Shown here piece by piece: positions 43,748 through 54,622 of a DNA stretch of 64,000 bases. Within the stretch, counting starts at the first letter, position 1. The number at the start of each line of letters is the position of its first letter. This DNA is from Pseudevernia furfuracea. Taxonomy: Eukaryota; Ascomycota; Lecanoromycetes; Lecanorales; Parmeliaceae. The DNA is taken from assembly GCA_022315425.1 (NCBI GenBank), contig JAIUPT010000021.1, positions 992,001 through 1,056,000 of the forward strand. Reading direction: 5' to 3'. The notes under the pieces were generated by a model, which saw nothing but the letters and a program-made list of their open reading frames with translations, was not told the origin of the DNA and searched no databases. Position numbers and translations under genes: made by a program.

Positions 43748-46700
43748 ATGCAGACTGCAGACTCAGAGTACCGGCAAAGTCCAAATGAAGGGTCTCTTTC
43801 GAAGCCAGGCATTAGGGCCCAAACCATGGTCAATTCCTCAGGATCGAAGGGCAGGCCTGCGTACTGGGCACGTTCTGCTAAGAATGACCCGCCAGTCGTC
43901 TTTCCAAACCTCCATCCCCTCGCGAGCTGGCAGGACGGCAGGAAATACACCGAGACCATCCCGACAGTTACAGAGAATGAGGCTCGCATTCAGAAGAATC
44001 CGGTCGAGGCTGCCGAGGCAGGGAAAGAAAATGTCCAGGGACTTTACAATAGCGGGACCTCCACAGACAGACCGGTCCCTCCTTCCACGCGCGATGTCCA
44101 CACACGGGATACGGTAGCTTCTAGAGACAAGAGAAAGCTCGATACGACCAGTCCAGAGCCTCTCCCTTCAGCGAAAAGGATACACGGCACCGAGAAAGAT
44201 GGTCGTGAGGAGGAATCTGAATTAGGAACGGCAGACAAATACACGTATATGAAGCGAAGACGTATGCGCGAAGAGTGCTGGTCCCGTTCTATACGAGCCA
44301 GCGGGGGTCCTCAAGACCTTAGAAAACGCCTAAGGCTATATGATGCTGCCCAAGAGCAGATATCTAGTTCTCAGGCATCCGTGAAGCAGAATCCTACTTC
44401 TTACACATCGTCCAGAGCAGAACCGTTAGACAGGTACACCCATATGTCGCAGAAAGATTTACGAAAACAGTGCGCGAAACGCTCCCTTCGAGTATCTTTG
44501 GCGAAACGGCACCTCAGGCGCTGTCTTAGGTTGTATGACGCTGCTCGAGCGCTGGGGCTTACTCCGGAAGAGTCTTTAGAGGCGCAGAGGGCTACCTTTG
44601 AGCATTCCATAGATGAAGACGCTCGGAGCGTCAGTCCTCGAGGGTCTATAGGACGGAACACGTTTGGCCCTGCTTGTGAGGAGGCCGTTGAGGGACGCGC
44701 GCTGGGCAGTACTTCTCAAAAGTCTATAGTAGATAACGGGCAGGGGCCTACGTCTCTGAAGTCTTCAGAAGATGATGCTTCTCCTATCACAAAATCTGAA
44801 ACGTCTTCAGAAAACAATATTGCTTCCTCTTCCGCTACCTCTCATGACTCTACCCAGGATCGTGGCACTTCATATGTTCTTCCTGGACCAACAGCGACCA
44901 CTAATTACGCCACCATGAGCCAAACAGAATTAAGATCAATGTGTAGATCTCGCTCGCTCAGGCAGAATGGTCTCAGTAGACCGAAGCTCCGCATGGCCCT
45001 CACAGCATACGACCGAAAATCAGCTGCACAGACGAACAACGCAGAGGTCAAGGTCGGCGCTGAACATAAATCTGCAGAGCTTGGTATTGCACCCTCTGCC
45101 TCTCCACCGCCTGCTGCGTTCATTGACCTGGACTCAAGCTCGCAGGATGGGCTTGGGGTCGTATCCTCTGCCTCTCATCCGCCTGCTGTGTTCATCGATC
45201 TTGACTTAAGCTCGCAGGATGGGGAGACCCTAGAGCAGGGAACGCGGTTGGTGGCTGCCAGTGCCGCAATTGTGCGTAAAGAGTCAGAGTCAGGCTATTT
45301 GTGGACAGTCAACAAAGGTCAACGGCCGCCAGTATCCACTGACGCTCAAGTAGATGCTCGACAAGGAGGGTCAAAGAAGCGGGTAAACGCTTGGATGGCT
45401 TCAGAGAAGGATCCCTATATGTCTCCCTATTCACCACGACTAGTTCTAAAACCCCCAAAAAGAATTGGCAATGAGTCGAGTCCCTGGGCGACGCCGTATA
45501 CTAAACACCCAATCTCGCTACAACAGCCTCTTGTCTCGCTCCTCAACCTGACCACCAAGGATATCAAAATTAGTGCCAGCGAAAGTGCTCAAGAAGGGAC
45601 CCAGATGAAGACCAAGTCACTATCGGAGTACGCTATCAAAATGGCAGAGAAAGAAGAGTTCAATGCAAGATACACTACTGAGTCCCCCACTTGGATTTGC
45701 TGTTGTGAGACCCCTGGCTATGAAGTTAGGCAAAAACAGCTTGCAGCATTCTCTGGTAATTGCTTCTACCATGTCCCTTCACTGGCTCAAAGGGGAACTT
45801 TCACGATAAAAGAATACCAGGAGTACGTAACTACTCAGCAGGCGCTCAGTCAGATAGAATCTTGTCTCTGCCAAAAGCCTGCAGTCGATCATCCAGAACA
45901 CCAAGTGATCATGACGCAGGGAGGGTTCATTCTAGGTCAAATATGGCGAGAACAGTTAACAAGACGCCAGTCGTTGACTCGTTTTAGGCCTGATATGGCG
46001 GCGTATCGAAGAAAAGGAATACTGGAAGTGATGCACAACGTCCAGGAAGATTTCATGATCGAGCTCTCAAGTCGACAGCAAAAACGGCCCCTTGTACTGT
46101 GGGCCCGAATGGAAGCTATGGCTTGGCTTATCAATACTCTTCCTACGAGCAACGAGTGGCGTTACTTTCAAGACTGGACAAGGCCTTGTCATTATATCAT
46201 GTTGTTCGGTGTAGCGCTGTTAACGACAATTGATGCGCTGCTACAAAAAAGCCTTTTCAAGGACAAGGAGCCGAAAATTCCTAACCTTGGCCTGGTACTA
46301 GCCTTATTCATCCAATCTACATTCCACAGTAAAGATGCATATAACCCACCTTTTAACAACGACATTTGCGTCAAAAATGAGAATGGATGGGCAGCCGAGG
46401 TCGTCAGTTTGGCTGACCAACATGGGGTTCGAATAGATGGGGCAAAGAGTATAGACTTCATCGTGGATCAATGGCGTCTAAGGAAGAAGTCCTTCGAGTC
46501 GATACGAGATCGGGCTAGGAAGGAACAATACGCCACTTTGCACAATGGGGAGACAATTCCGTCCAGCGAGGCGACATTGGCATCCATGGCAGCCAAAGAA
46601 GGCGAAACTCCGGCCAAGAGGGGAACAGGACCCCGAGTAACGGTACGTGCATTTCGGACCACAATCTGAGTCGTGATATATCTTGTGGGAAACGCAGATA

Positions 46701-47037
46701 TTATCGCCCTGCTGTGCTCTTTTGTCAGCTTGTCTTCCGACTCGCATTTGCGTAGTCAAAAGGGCTTTGGTTCGTCCAAGTTTTTGCTCCCAGACTTGTT
46801 TGAGTTTTGATAAAAGGTCTCTCGCCTGATTGTGCTTCCTTGACTTGTCTAAATTTTAGAAATTGTTCAATAGAAAGGGCATGCTGACTCCTGAACCCTC
46901 ATTAGTGGAGGCCCGAAGATGATTACGATGATAATGGCACAAGATTGTGGAAGAAATGGTTCTATCTACGCGAGTTCGAGATATACACCAAAGACTACGA
47001 GGTGACTAAAGAGTCAAAGGATCGAGCTCATGGGTAG
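43748..47037 (+). CDS. Orphan protein with three SAP-like repeats and a conserved-looking C-terminal half
   Basis: I do not recognise the full-length family. Exon 43748-46642 continues past a GTACGT donor by a 263-nt intron to 46906-47037, giving 1008 residues; the frame is held (VT joined to WRPEDDYDDNGTRLWKKWF). Three short helical repeats lie near residues 165, 228 and 384: MKRRRMREECWSRSIRASGG, MSQKDLRKQCAKRSLRVSLA and MSQTELRSMCRSRSLRQNGL. Each is followed by a Leu/Arg helix ending LYDA or AYDR. They resemble SAP (SAF-A/B, Acinus, PIAS) DNA-binding motifs, so a chromatin role is possible. A 25-residue duplication lies near 455-490 (PPPAAFIDLDSSSQDG, HPPAVFIDLDLSSQDG). The C-terminal half (about 620-960) is globular with Cys pairs (TWICCCETPGYE) and an aromatic helical part. 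It shares a strand with the following orphan pair. Confidence 0.6.
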
Positions 47038-47283
47038 TTATAATAAGATCGCAATCACAATGACACTACCTAGTAGTAATGCGGTCCATTTCAATTGAGG
47101 ACAAAGGAATTGTGTTGCCCTTCTTTGTTCGCTTTGTCAGAGAGTACATTTTATTTGTCTCATTGTCCCCTCTATTTCATATGCTATTACTGTCGATGTA
47201 TTACCTTCATGAATTATCTCTAGCAATCATCCCATTCGTCTTATTTCTCATAGTCGCCCTCTCACAGAAGCTCTTACCCAACT

Positions 47284-48351
47284 ATGGATCCCCAAATAAC
47301 GTCCTTCTTGCTCCAGCAGCTTCTCATGACTTGGCATCCCGATGTCGTAGCTGTTGCTGGGCGGACCCCAAACAAATTGTCGAAGATGCCACAGCTGCAG
47401 ACTCCACCATTGATCGCGATCCTGGCGCGCTTGAAAGATGCTCCGGTCACAGCACACACGCCAGAGGGTAAGATTCTTCCGTGCGGGCACAGAGTCGACG
47501 TATATTTGATTCTAAGTTGCTCGAACTTTTTTGGCGACCTGGCTTGGGCGAAAGGAGGCCACGTCTTGGAATGTCCGCAGGTCGATTGCAATGATCAATA
47601 CACACTGCCAATGATCCCGAATCCTTGGGTGGTAGACGGCCTTCAAGCTCGATTAGACCTTATACAGTGGGCTTGGGCCCACAGCAAAGATGCACCAAAT
47701 TACGCTGACGTGAAAACAGGGAGGATGCTTCGAAGTATCTTAAGCCAAATCGGACACCTACCCCTGAAATCAGAGTCGACCCTGAGAATTGGGCTCAGCC
47801 AGCGGCGAATAAGACAGACGCTTCGTCTCTTTGATACAGAGGGTGTGGCCCGGGCAGTAGAAAAGATCTACGCTGGCCCAAGGCTGTTACGAGGCACACA
47901 ACCTTACTGCCAATTTCGTCCCTCCAAGGCACCGCCACCAGGCTACGTGCAATTCAAATATCTTCCTCCTTCTCCAGGTCAATGCTGCGATTCGCGCGAG
48001 GAGCCACATAGACGGGCACGAGGACCTAGGAAATGGGCATCCACACCTGCGGAGGACGAAGAGGAACGGAGATTCGTAATACCTTGGATTGAGAACATCA
48101 GCAAGAGTGGAATGTCCAAACAGAAAAAGATAGTGAGATTTGCCGCCCCGGTTGTCACGGCAGTTCAATACTTCGAGCCCTGGTGGCACGATGAATACCG
48201 GGACAGCGATCGTTACTATTCCTCGGGACCGTCCAGGACATCCGCCGATCGTTCCACTAAGTTGGACGATGACAGGGAGATTGCGAGATATGAGGCTGAG
48301 AAACGGCTCAGAAACGGTTATTCCATTTCCAGAAGGGAATGGACAAGATAG
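47284..48351 (+). CDS. Orphan Cys/His protein with K-x-V-R-F motif, copy 1
   Basis: 355 residues in one exon; family not recognised. Near residues 60-105 there is a possible zinc site: GKILPCGHRVDVYLILSC followed by LECPQVDCND. The spacing C-G-H, C, C-P-x-x-D-C recalls the second half of a RING-like finger, but the first ligands are missing, so this is only a resemblance. The middle shares DGLQARLDLIQW with copy 2. The C-terminal block KKIVRFAAPVVTAVQYFEPW and HDEYRDSDRYYSSGPSR is the most conserved stretch between copies, and contains K-I-V-R-F, which fits a PP1-docking RVxF pattern. The 3' end is basic. Neighbours are the SAP-like orphan upstream and copy 2 downstream, all on the same strand. 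Confidence 0.65.
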   Translation: MDPQITSFLLQQLLMTWHPDVVAVAGRTPNKLSKMPQLQTPPLIAILARLKDAPVTAHTPEGKILPCGHRVDVYLILSCSNFFGDLAWAKGGHVLECPQVDCNDQYTLPMIPNPWVVDGLQARLDLIQWAWAHSKDAPNYADVKTGRMLRSILSQIGHLPLKSESTLRIGLSQRRIRQTLRLFDTEGVARAVEKIYAGPRLLRGTQPYCQFRPSKAPPPGYVQFKYLPPSPGQCCDSREEPHRRARGPRKWASTPAEDEEERRFVIPWIENISKSGMSKQKKIVRFAAPVVTAVQYFEPWWHDEYRDSDRYYSSGPSRTSADRSTKLDDDREIARYEAEKRLRNGYSISRREWTR

Positions 48352-48474
48352 TTCTTTCTATGAGAATTTGACATGTACACGAGAAAGCACTGGGGGACCA
48401 ACGGTCGTAGATAGCTTTCTAGCTCCGGGTTCATGATAGAATGAAGTCAGACAAGGTAGTTCATTGTTGTTAAG

Positions 48475-48575
48475 CACAAAGGTGTTGTCTTACCAGTGTC
48501 ATCTTTGTCTCTTTGTCAAAGAAAGCAACAACATTGTCTTGTCAACTACAACACTGTGTTGTCAACTCTACTTTA
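48475..48575 (+). promoter_or_regulatory. TTGTC-repeat cluster upstream of copy 2
   Basis: Six TTGTC pentamers occur on the plus strand at 48485, 48505, 48513, 48534, 48539 and 48559, all within about 80 nt and ending about 100 nt before ATG 48661. Two of them extend to TTGTCAACT with a 20-nt spacing. This density suggests a multi-site transcription-factor element, though nothing shows which factor. Confidence 0.4.
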
Positions 48576-48660
48576 ACAAGTCCTTCCCCCAAATATCCTC
48601 CTTCTTTACATCCTTCCAACAACTCCTCCTGTGACTAGACTGTCCTTTAAACAGCAAACC

Positions 48661-49841
48661 ATGGCGACTACAAGCGAATGGCGATGTTCTGGTGTCACAT
48701 CCATGCTACTTCTACCTCAGCTCATGAAGATTTGGCTACCAGATCATAGTGAACCCGGTCCGAGTCCTCTAAGCGAGCAGGCTCCAAGGTCTCAAACCCC
48801 GCCGTTGATCTCGTTCCTCGAAAGCTTTCCTGATGTTCTCACCTCAGATGAAGCCAGGGGTAAAATGTTTCCATGCGGTCATGTTGTTAGCGTACGTTCG
48901 ATTCTCGCATGCTGTAACGTTTTTGGGGACGAGCCCTGGACACCAGGGCCACAGTTCTGGGGCTGTGCGCAGCGGAGTGCAGCGATACTCTGCCGTTTCC
49001 AAAACTCCCAGATCCCCGGGTATTGGACGGACTTCAAGCACGGTTAGACTTTGTACAGTGGTCTTGGAATAAAGATTCACCGACAAAGCTCGACATAAAT
49101 AAGGTGAGCCTACTTCGAGATATGCTATCCAGAATAGGACATTTGAGTCAGGACCCAGAGCCAGAGATGGACGACGACGTATCACTCGGGGATCCAAGCG
49201 AGCCCTCGCTCATGCGAACGCTCGTCCACATGGAATTAGAGGCTTTTGACTTGATGGTCCTGAACCAATCAAAGCGCGCAGGAATTGCCTTACGTGGCGA
49301 TCAACCATATTGTCGCTACCGGGAAGCTAAACTGCCTACAGCTGCAGCAGGGCGCTCTCTACTCCGATACCCGATGCTGTCGCCAGGTCAGGACTGTGAC
49401 TGCGTGACACCGCACGAGTACGAGCGAGAAGCCAGCAGCTGGGCTCTCACGCCCGCGGAGACGGAATCGGACCCCGATAAGGGCGAGACTTCTAAGAAGC
49501 GGAAAACGGTGCGCTTCGTTGCTTCGGTCGTGACCGACGTGCAGTACTTCGAGCCGTGGTGGGTAGACGAGTATCGGGATAGCGGAAGGTATTGGTCGAC
49601 GGGTCCGCATGTGCGGTCGGTTGATTTATCCACTCAGGCTGATGACGAGTGGGAGATTGAGAGACTGGAGCATCCTGAGGCTTTTGTCGACGCCGATGAG
49701 GTCCTGGACGAGATGGACAGGGCTTATGAATCGTGGGACGACGAGACCTTGGATGAGATGGAGAGGGCTAACGAATCTTTTGATGGTGAGGTCATGGAAG
49801 ACTTGGAGAAGCTTTATGAGTCGTGGGAAGACCGGTTTTGA
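48661..49841 (+). pseudogene. Orphan Cys/His protein with K-x-V-R-F motif, copy 2 (frameshifted or spliced)
   Basis: Tandem homologue of the gene at 47284. ATG 48661 opens a frame with GKMFPCGHVVSVRSILACCN, matching copy 1. Near 48968-48980 the homologous reading moves to another frame: WGCAQ is followed in the new frame by CSDTLPFPKLPDPRVLDGLQ, aligned to copy 1 CNDQYTLPMIPNPWVVDGLQ. Two extra bases or one missing base explain this. Alternatively a 46-nt GT-AG intron (about 48965-49010, donor GTGCGC) restores the frame but removes the second Cys cluster. Downstream the frame stays open to 49841 with KKRKTVRFVASVVTDVQYFE and WWVDEYRDSGRYWSTGP. The acidic tail has three similar units (LDEMDRAYESWDDE, LDEMERANESFDGE, MEDLEKLYESWEDRF). 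Function unknown. It could be a live gene if the intron is real. Confidence 0.5.
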
Positions 49842-49911
49842 TCTTTTGTGCGTGTAGTAGTATCGAGAGTCGCTAAATTCAAAAGCTAGCTTGACGCAAT
49901 TAAATGAATCG

Positions 49912-50475
49912 CTATCTATTACTGGAGAAAAACCTGATCACAAATGACAGATTGACTATAAAGCTCATCACCAGTAATCCAATCACCCACATCACCAATG
50001 ACACCTCATCTCTCCCCTTCCTTCTCCTCCACAATCTCCCAACTACGTTTCCCTTTCCCACCCCCCTCGCACCACCACAACTCGCTCCAATCACAACCTC
50101 ACAACCACCCTTAGCCGCAGCACAATCCCCATGCGCACGCCTATTCTCCATGATCCTCCTCACTTGACCCCCTCCAGTGCTGCAAAATGCGGCGTCTGTT
50201 TTCATGATGCACATTTTCTGCGGCCATTCTAGATTTCGCGTTTTCCGCTCGAGTAGCCAGGCGACTTTCAGGCGGACGTTGGTGTCGACTAGGTTGTAGA
50301 AGTGCGTGTGGCTGTGTTTGAGGGCGAGGGCATCGGGGTAGGGAAGGTGTGGGATGATAAGGAGTTGAAGTTCAAGGGGGAGAGTGAGGAGGGGTGGTGG
50401 GCGTGCGTTGGAGGAGGCACATTTGGGACAGTGGGCGGTGGATATTGCTCTTGTTGTTTTCAAAGGCAATTGCAT
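49912..50475 (-). CDS. Small F-box-like protein with C-terminal membrane helix
   Basis: 187 residues. An F-box-like motif sits near residue 30 (LTLPLELQLLIIPHLPYPDA, LALKHSHTHFYNLV), which would bind Skp1 in an SCF ubiquitin ligase. After a basic segment (WLLERKTRNLEWPQKMCIMK) there is a Cys-containing part and, at the C-terminus, a hydrophobic helix (SLVMWVIGLLVMSFIVNLSF) that would tether it to a membrane. No substrate-binding repeats are present. It is convergent with the orphan copy 2 gene, with only 70 nt between stops. Small F-box proteins with this layout are common in filamentous ascomycetes, and the target is unknown. Confidence 0.7.
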   Translation of the reverse strand: MQLPLKTTRAISTAHCPKCASSNARPPPLLTLPLELQLLIIPHLPYPDALALKHSHTHFYNLVDTNVRLKVAWLLERKTRNLEWPQKMCIMKTDAAFCSTGGGQVRRIMENRRAHGDCAAAKGGCEVVIGASCGGARGVGKGNVVGRLWRRRKGRDEVSLVMWVIGLLVMSFIVNLSFVIRFFSSNR

Positions 50476-53396
50476 TCTTGATGATTAAAGTGTAGATGGA
50501 AAGAAAAATAGAAGGAAGGAGAGTTGAGCGGTTCTTCTACATATACAAGAGGGCGTTTTGCTGCTGCCTGTCCTCGCAGTCGCGTAAATGGAGATGACAC
50601 ATTGACATATAACGGCAAGACCAGGTCTGGAATTTCTGCCTTAGCAGGCACCAAAGAAGGGGAATAGAGCGAGTCTGAATTTATAAGAGGTCTGATGGTA
50701 CAAAAGGTACGGATATCTCATGTTTTTTTAGGGAATGAGGGGAATAGTCTTCAACATTGTGATTTAAGCGGCACTCATAATAGCTTCAAAATGACAATTG
50801 ATAAAGTCACCGAATCAAACCTTTAGTGCAAAACCTGGAGAACAAAATGGCCTCTAGAGTCCAGTCAGAAGAATTTAATCTGTAAAACTTGTCACCATGT
50901 TGTTGATGAAAGTTCATCTTGCCTCGGATGAAAAAAGGCTCACGTGACTTATCTCGGCACTGCCGATCCTCACATTGTCACAATTCTGCCCCGCACTCAA
51001 TCAAGCATTCACACCACCGGACCATCTAAACCAAACCCTAGACATATTGATATTTGCTGAATCGCTTCATGAGGTTGACCATTGTAAGCAAGCTCATTCG
51101 CAACCAGTTTATGTTCTACTCTCATCTCCTCATCTTGCATCAAGTCGATTGGTCTAGAAAAACTCTTCTCCCTCCTCTCCCGTCGCTTTGTCACTATATC
51201 TCCCTTGTTGTTCGACTCTTACTATCAATCGCGAGTCCTAAAATCACAGGTTAGATTCTCAGGTGCTAGACTGGTATTGTGGAAGTGCTAGGACTAGGTG
51301 GACCTGAGGGTGTGGAAACTGTGGCCTAAAGCCTGAAGGTTTCCGAGATCGGAGGATAACGCAGGTAACATTATTAAAACCATTGCGATTGAGATTGCTG
51401 CAAGTGATTCATGGGATGGCTTTTCTTGCCATTGACGGTCAAGGGGTTCCCAGTGGCTTGATGTGCTGGCACCATGTCTATTGCTGGACGCGTAAGTCAA
51501 TAGTGCAGTGCCGTCCCACAGACCACACTGTGAAAGCCGTAGGTTTGTTTTCTCGTGACTGCTCCAAAATTTCCCCTGCTCTGCCAGTTCATGCTGCAAT
51601 CCATCGACAGAAGGTGAGCCACATTCGGGATATGAAAGTACCTCGTGATCATGAGCAGGCCTTTTGGATCGAAACTAAGATCGTGGAAGTAAGCTAATTT
51701 AACCATGGGAACCGCCTGTATGATGATACCAAGTGCTAAAGCCACGAATCCGGGAAGTTTTGTTTAGTGCGGTACTGTTACCTAATGCCTAGGCCTAACC
51801 TTTGGAGCAGCCACTCTGCGAGAAGTCTGAACGGGACACGTCGGTTTCTCTTTGCAGGGCTCTGTCATACCTCTGCTTTGCAACAAGGGCGGAAGAAATG
51901 GGGCCCTGGAGACGTTGAGGTCTGAGGCTGAAGCTTGGGGGGCAATCGACCCAAGGCCTATTGCCCCTATTCTGAGTACCAATCCCTCCTTTGAACTGCC
52001 CGGGAAAATGATTGGTCGTTTGTCCCTCATCCAGGTCAGCTGGAGTCACTGGTTGCACTTCCAGTTTGGCGGAGACTTAAATTAGCAGGCAAGCTGCCAG
52101 AAAAAGTGGCAGTCTTAAGCACCTGGTCTTTCAGTTTCGATACCGTTTATAGGTATTCAGTCTCATGTTCCCGTTGTCATCATACAAATCCAGCTCAGAA
52201 AGACCTCTCAGTAGAGAGACAATGCCCTCCTCTTAGTCGTAAGCCTCAAGCTTTTTGGAATTGGTACTGCCACAGTTGCAACTTTTTTTGGGCTCTCCTG
52301 TGCCAAATCTCCGGCCCAAGCTTCAGAATGTGTCTATTGCATCCAACAAAGTTCGATCCTGTGAGATTTCACTGCGGTACTTTTCTAGTTGGGATATAAG
52401 TAAGACTTGGGCCGGCATTCAAAAACCAAATCCGCCATTCTTACTCATGATTCTTCGAATATTTTCGTCAAGAGGCCGCGAAATTCTTTCAACTTACTTC
52501 TGACTTGGGATTACGCAGTCTTCGCCTCTTCGTCCTCGATTCCCACACGAGTAATGTTAAGTATCCGGCAGGGGAGAACACCAGCTCTGCGAACTCAAGA
52601 TTTGTCTCGGAGGATTGACATGTCTCTATTAGAGCACGTGACTGGCGCATAGGGGACTGCTCCATACCGCGAGTGTACATCCAGCCCGATAGAACGAGCT
52701 TGTCTTGCTGATCAGCCACCGTCTTACAGATTCGAGATATCGTTAAGGAAGAGCCTGCCCCTCACACTATAACCGCGATAGACTGAGGATCGGCAGTTTG
52801 AAGGGTGAGACTTTAGGCTTTGTGAACTGACACTGATTCAGGTCTGGGGTCCTCGATGTTGCTGATCTGGCTCGTCATTTGTATCCTGCAGTCGAACAGT
52901 CAGTTGCTGACTGCGATGAAACCCATACGCCCACCTTCAGCAGACTCACCGCTAGACAAAACCATTCTCTCCGGCACTGGAGTTGGCGCCTCTTGAGCTT
53001 GGAGCCTGGGCTGCTATACGATTGACCGTTCACAAAAGTAGCAGTCGGAGGTCAATTAGACCTCTGATACCATCACGGCTACGATTTAGACCCTCGACAC
53101 GAGGATCATCAGCGCCTGGACTCATAAAGCCTGAGCATGAGAGTAGAGCAGCAGCTAGCATAAGGCCGAGAAGGAAACTGCAAGCATGAAGAAACACTCT
53201 GTTGGCGCGACAAGCGCGAAATCTGCCCTTAGCCGGGGGCGGTGATGATCTCCGCACCCTCTTGCTCTTGCAGAGCCAAGAAGATTCTGCACCAGCCTAG
53301 GCTTATCTCCTGGCTTCAATTTACATTCCAGCGTCAATAAACCACCCACTCAACCTTCTCCCTCGTACAAATAACTCTCAATTCCAACCACACAGC
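50476..53396. other. 2.9-kb gene-poor region
   Basis: No convincing gene. Short frames in both directions lack motifs. A 97-codon plus-strand frame at 52106-52399 has paired Cys (SCSRCHH, WYCHSCN) but no known fold. The stretch 51300-51760 on the minus strand has hydrophobic patches in different frames (LAALALGIIIQAV-like, SIAMVLIMLPALSS), so a decayed membrane-protein gene is possible. The right end is the promoter of the orphan at 53397. Confidence 0.35.
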
Positions 53397-54622
53397 ATGG
53401 ATTCGCTTGTGGACCTTTGGGTCAGCTCCGGCAAGAACCATCAGCGACTCTATCATGGCAGCACAGATGACATAGTCAAAGAGCTAAAAGCTTGGGTTGA
53501 GCGTCGCAAGGCTCACAACGACGTCAGCATGGACGTATCCTGGAACACGTTTCGTGTTGCAGATTCCCTGCAACAGCTTTCCCACAACCTTCAAGAAGTT
53601 CCACAAAGACAAGTTCTCGGGATGATAGGTCAGGTTCCCGCGATTACAGCTACACAGATGGATAACCTGGATCGCAAGCGGGTGAGTCACTTACCAATTG
53701 TTGAAGTCTTGAACACTAACTTAGACCCCAGCATCTTAAAAAAGAGAAGGAAAGAGAAACACTCTTAGCCAAATTCTTCCTCGCTTCCCTCGAACATCGT
53801 GGCATCCGCTGGCCACAGATGCCTCACGCCGAGAGAAGTCAAGCGGATGCCTGTGTCTGTGCGTTCCTGGGGACTACAGATCAAGGCTTCGACGCTAGAA
53901 TGGAGCTGGAGATTTTAGAGGACAGTGCACGTATTATCGGATGGCAAGCTGAGCTCAGCAGGAGAGACTCCATACGTATGCAGGAGGTTGCGAACGATCC
54001 TATACCTGGAGTGAACATTCACTCCATTGGATTGATTAGAGCTCGGTTGAGGGAAGAGATTGCCAATGATCCAACGATATCTTCGAGAGAAGCTATCACC
54101 AATGCTACGCATGGTATCGTGATTCCAGGCGCTCTAGACTTTATTTTGGGTGGCAACTTTTCTGGTACCACTAATACTCCCTGCACCACCGGCGAAGCAA
54201 CTCGTGCTACGGACGTTAATTACCCTACCACTAACGATACGGTTGTCTACATCGCCGACATGCTTGGTAATATCAACATAGTTACGGGTCGTTCATCCAG
54301 TGCTGCTGCTGACAGTCCTCTTAATATGGACACTGCTGCGTCTTCTTCCTCGCGCAATGCCACCGACACGCCTGACAATACAAATACTGCTGCAAATTCA
54401 ACATCTAGCACTGCTATGAAAACTGGTGCCAATGGTCAGACCCTGTCCGGAATGGTAGGGCAAGACGGAGGCAGCAAGATATCGAAGGCTAAGAAGAAGA
54501 GAGAGGGTAGGAAGAGAGTCAAGGCTGCTCGAGCGAAGGAGGCGGTCGAGAGTGCAGGGGGTTCCGTTGGCAACGACGAGGATGAGGATGACGGCAAATC
54601 ATTGGATCTCTTGGACGTTTGA
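53397..54622 (+). CDS. Orphan protein with Ser/Thr-rich middle and basic tail
   Basis: Two exons (53397-53681, 53732-54622) with a 50-nt GT-AG intron encode 391 residues; I do not recognise the family. The N-terminus (MDSLVDLWVSSGKNHQRLYH) is helical and mixed, and a Lys/Glu helix spans the splice junction (LDRKRHLKKEKERETLLAKF). A Ser/Thr/Asn/Ala-rich disordered segment lies around 250-330. The tail has a basic cluster (KAKKKREGRKRVKAARAKEA) that could be a nuclear localisation signal, followed by an acidic end (NDEDEDDGKSLDLLDV). No signal peptide or membrane helix is evident. Confidence 0.6.

Noticed and set aside
46643..46669. C-terminus of the SAP-like orphan at 46669
   Set aside because: The last codons read into a GTACGT donor, and a downstream exon continues in phase with protein-like sequence.
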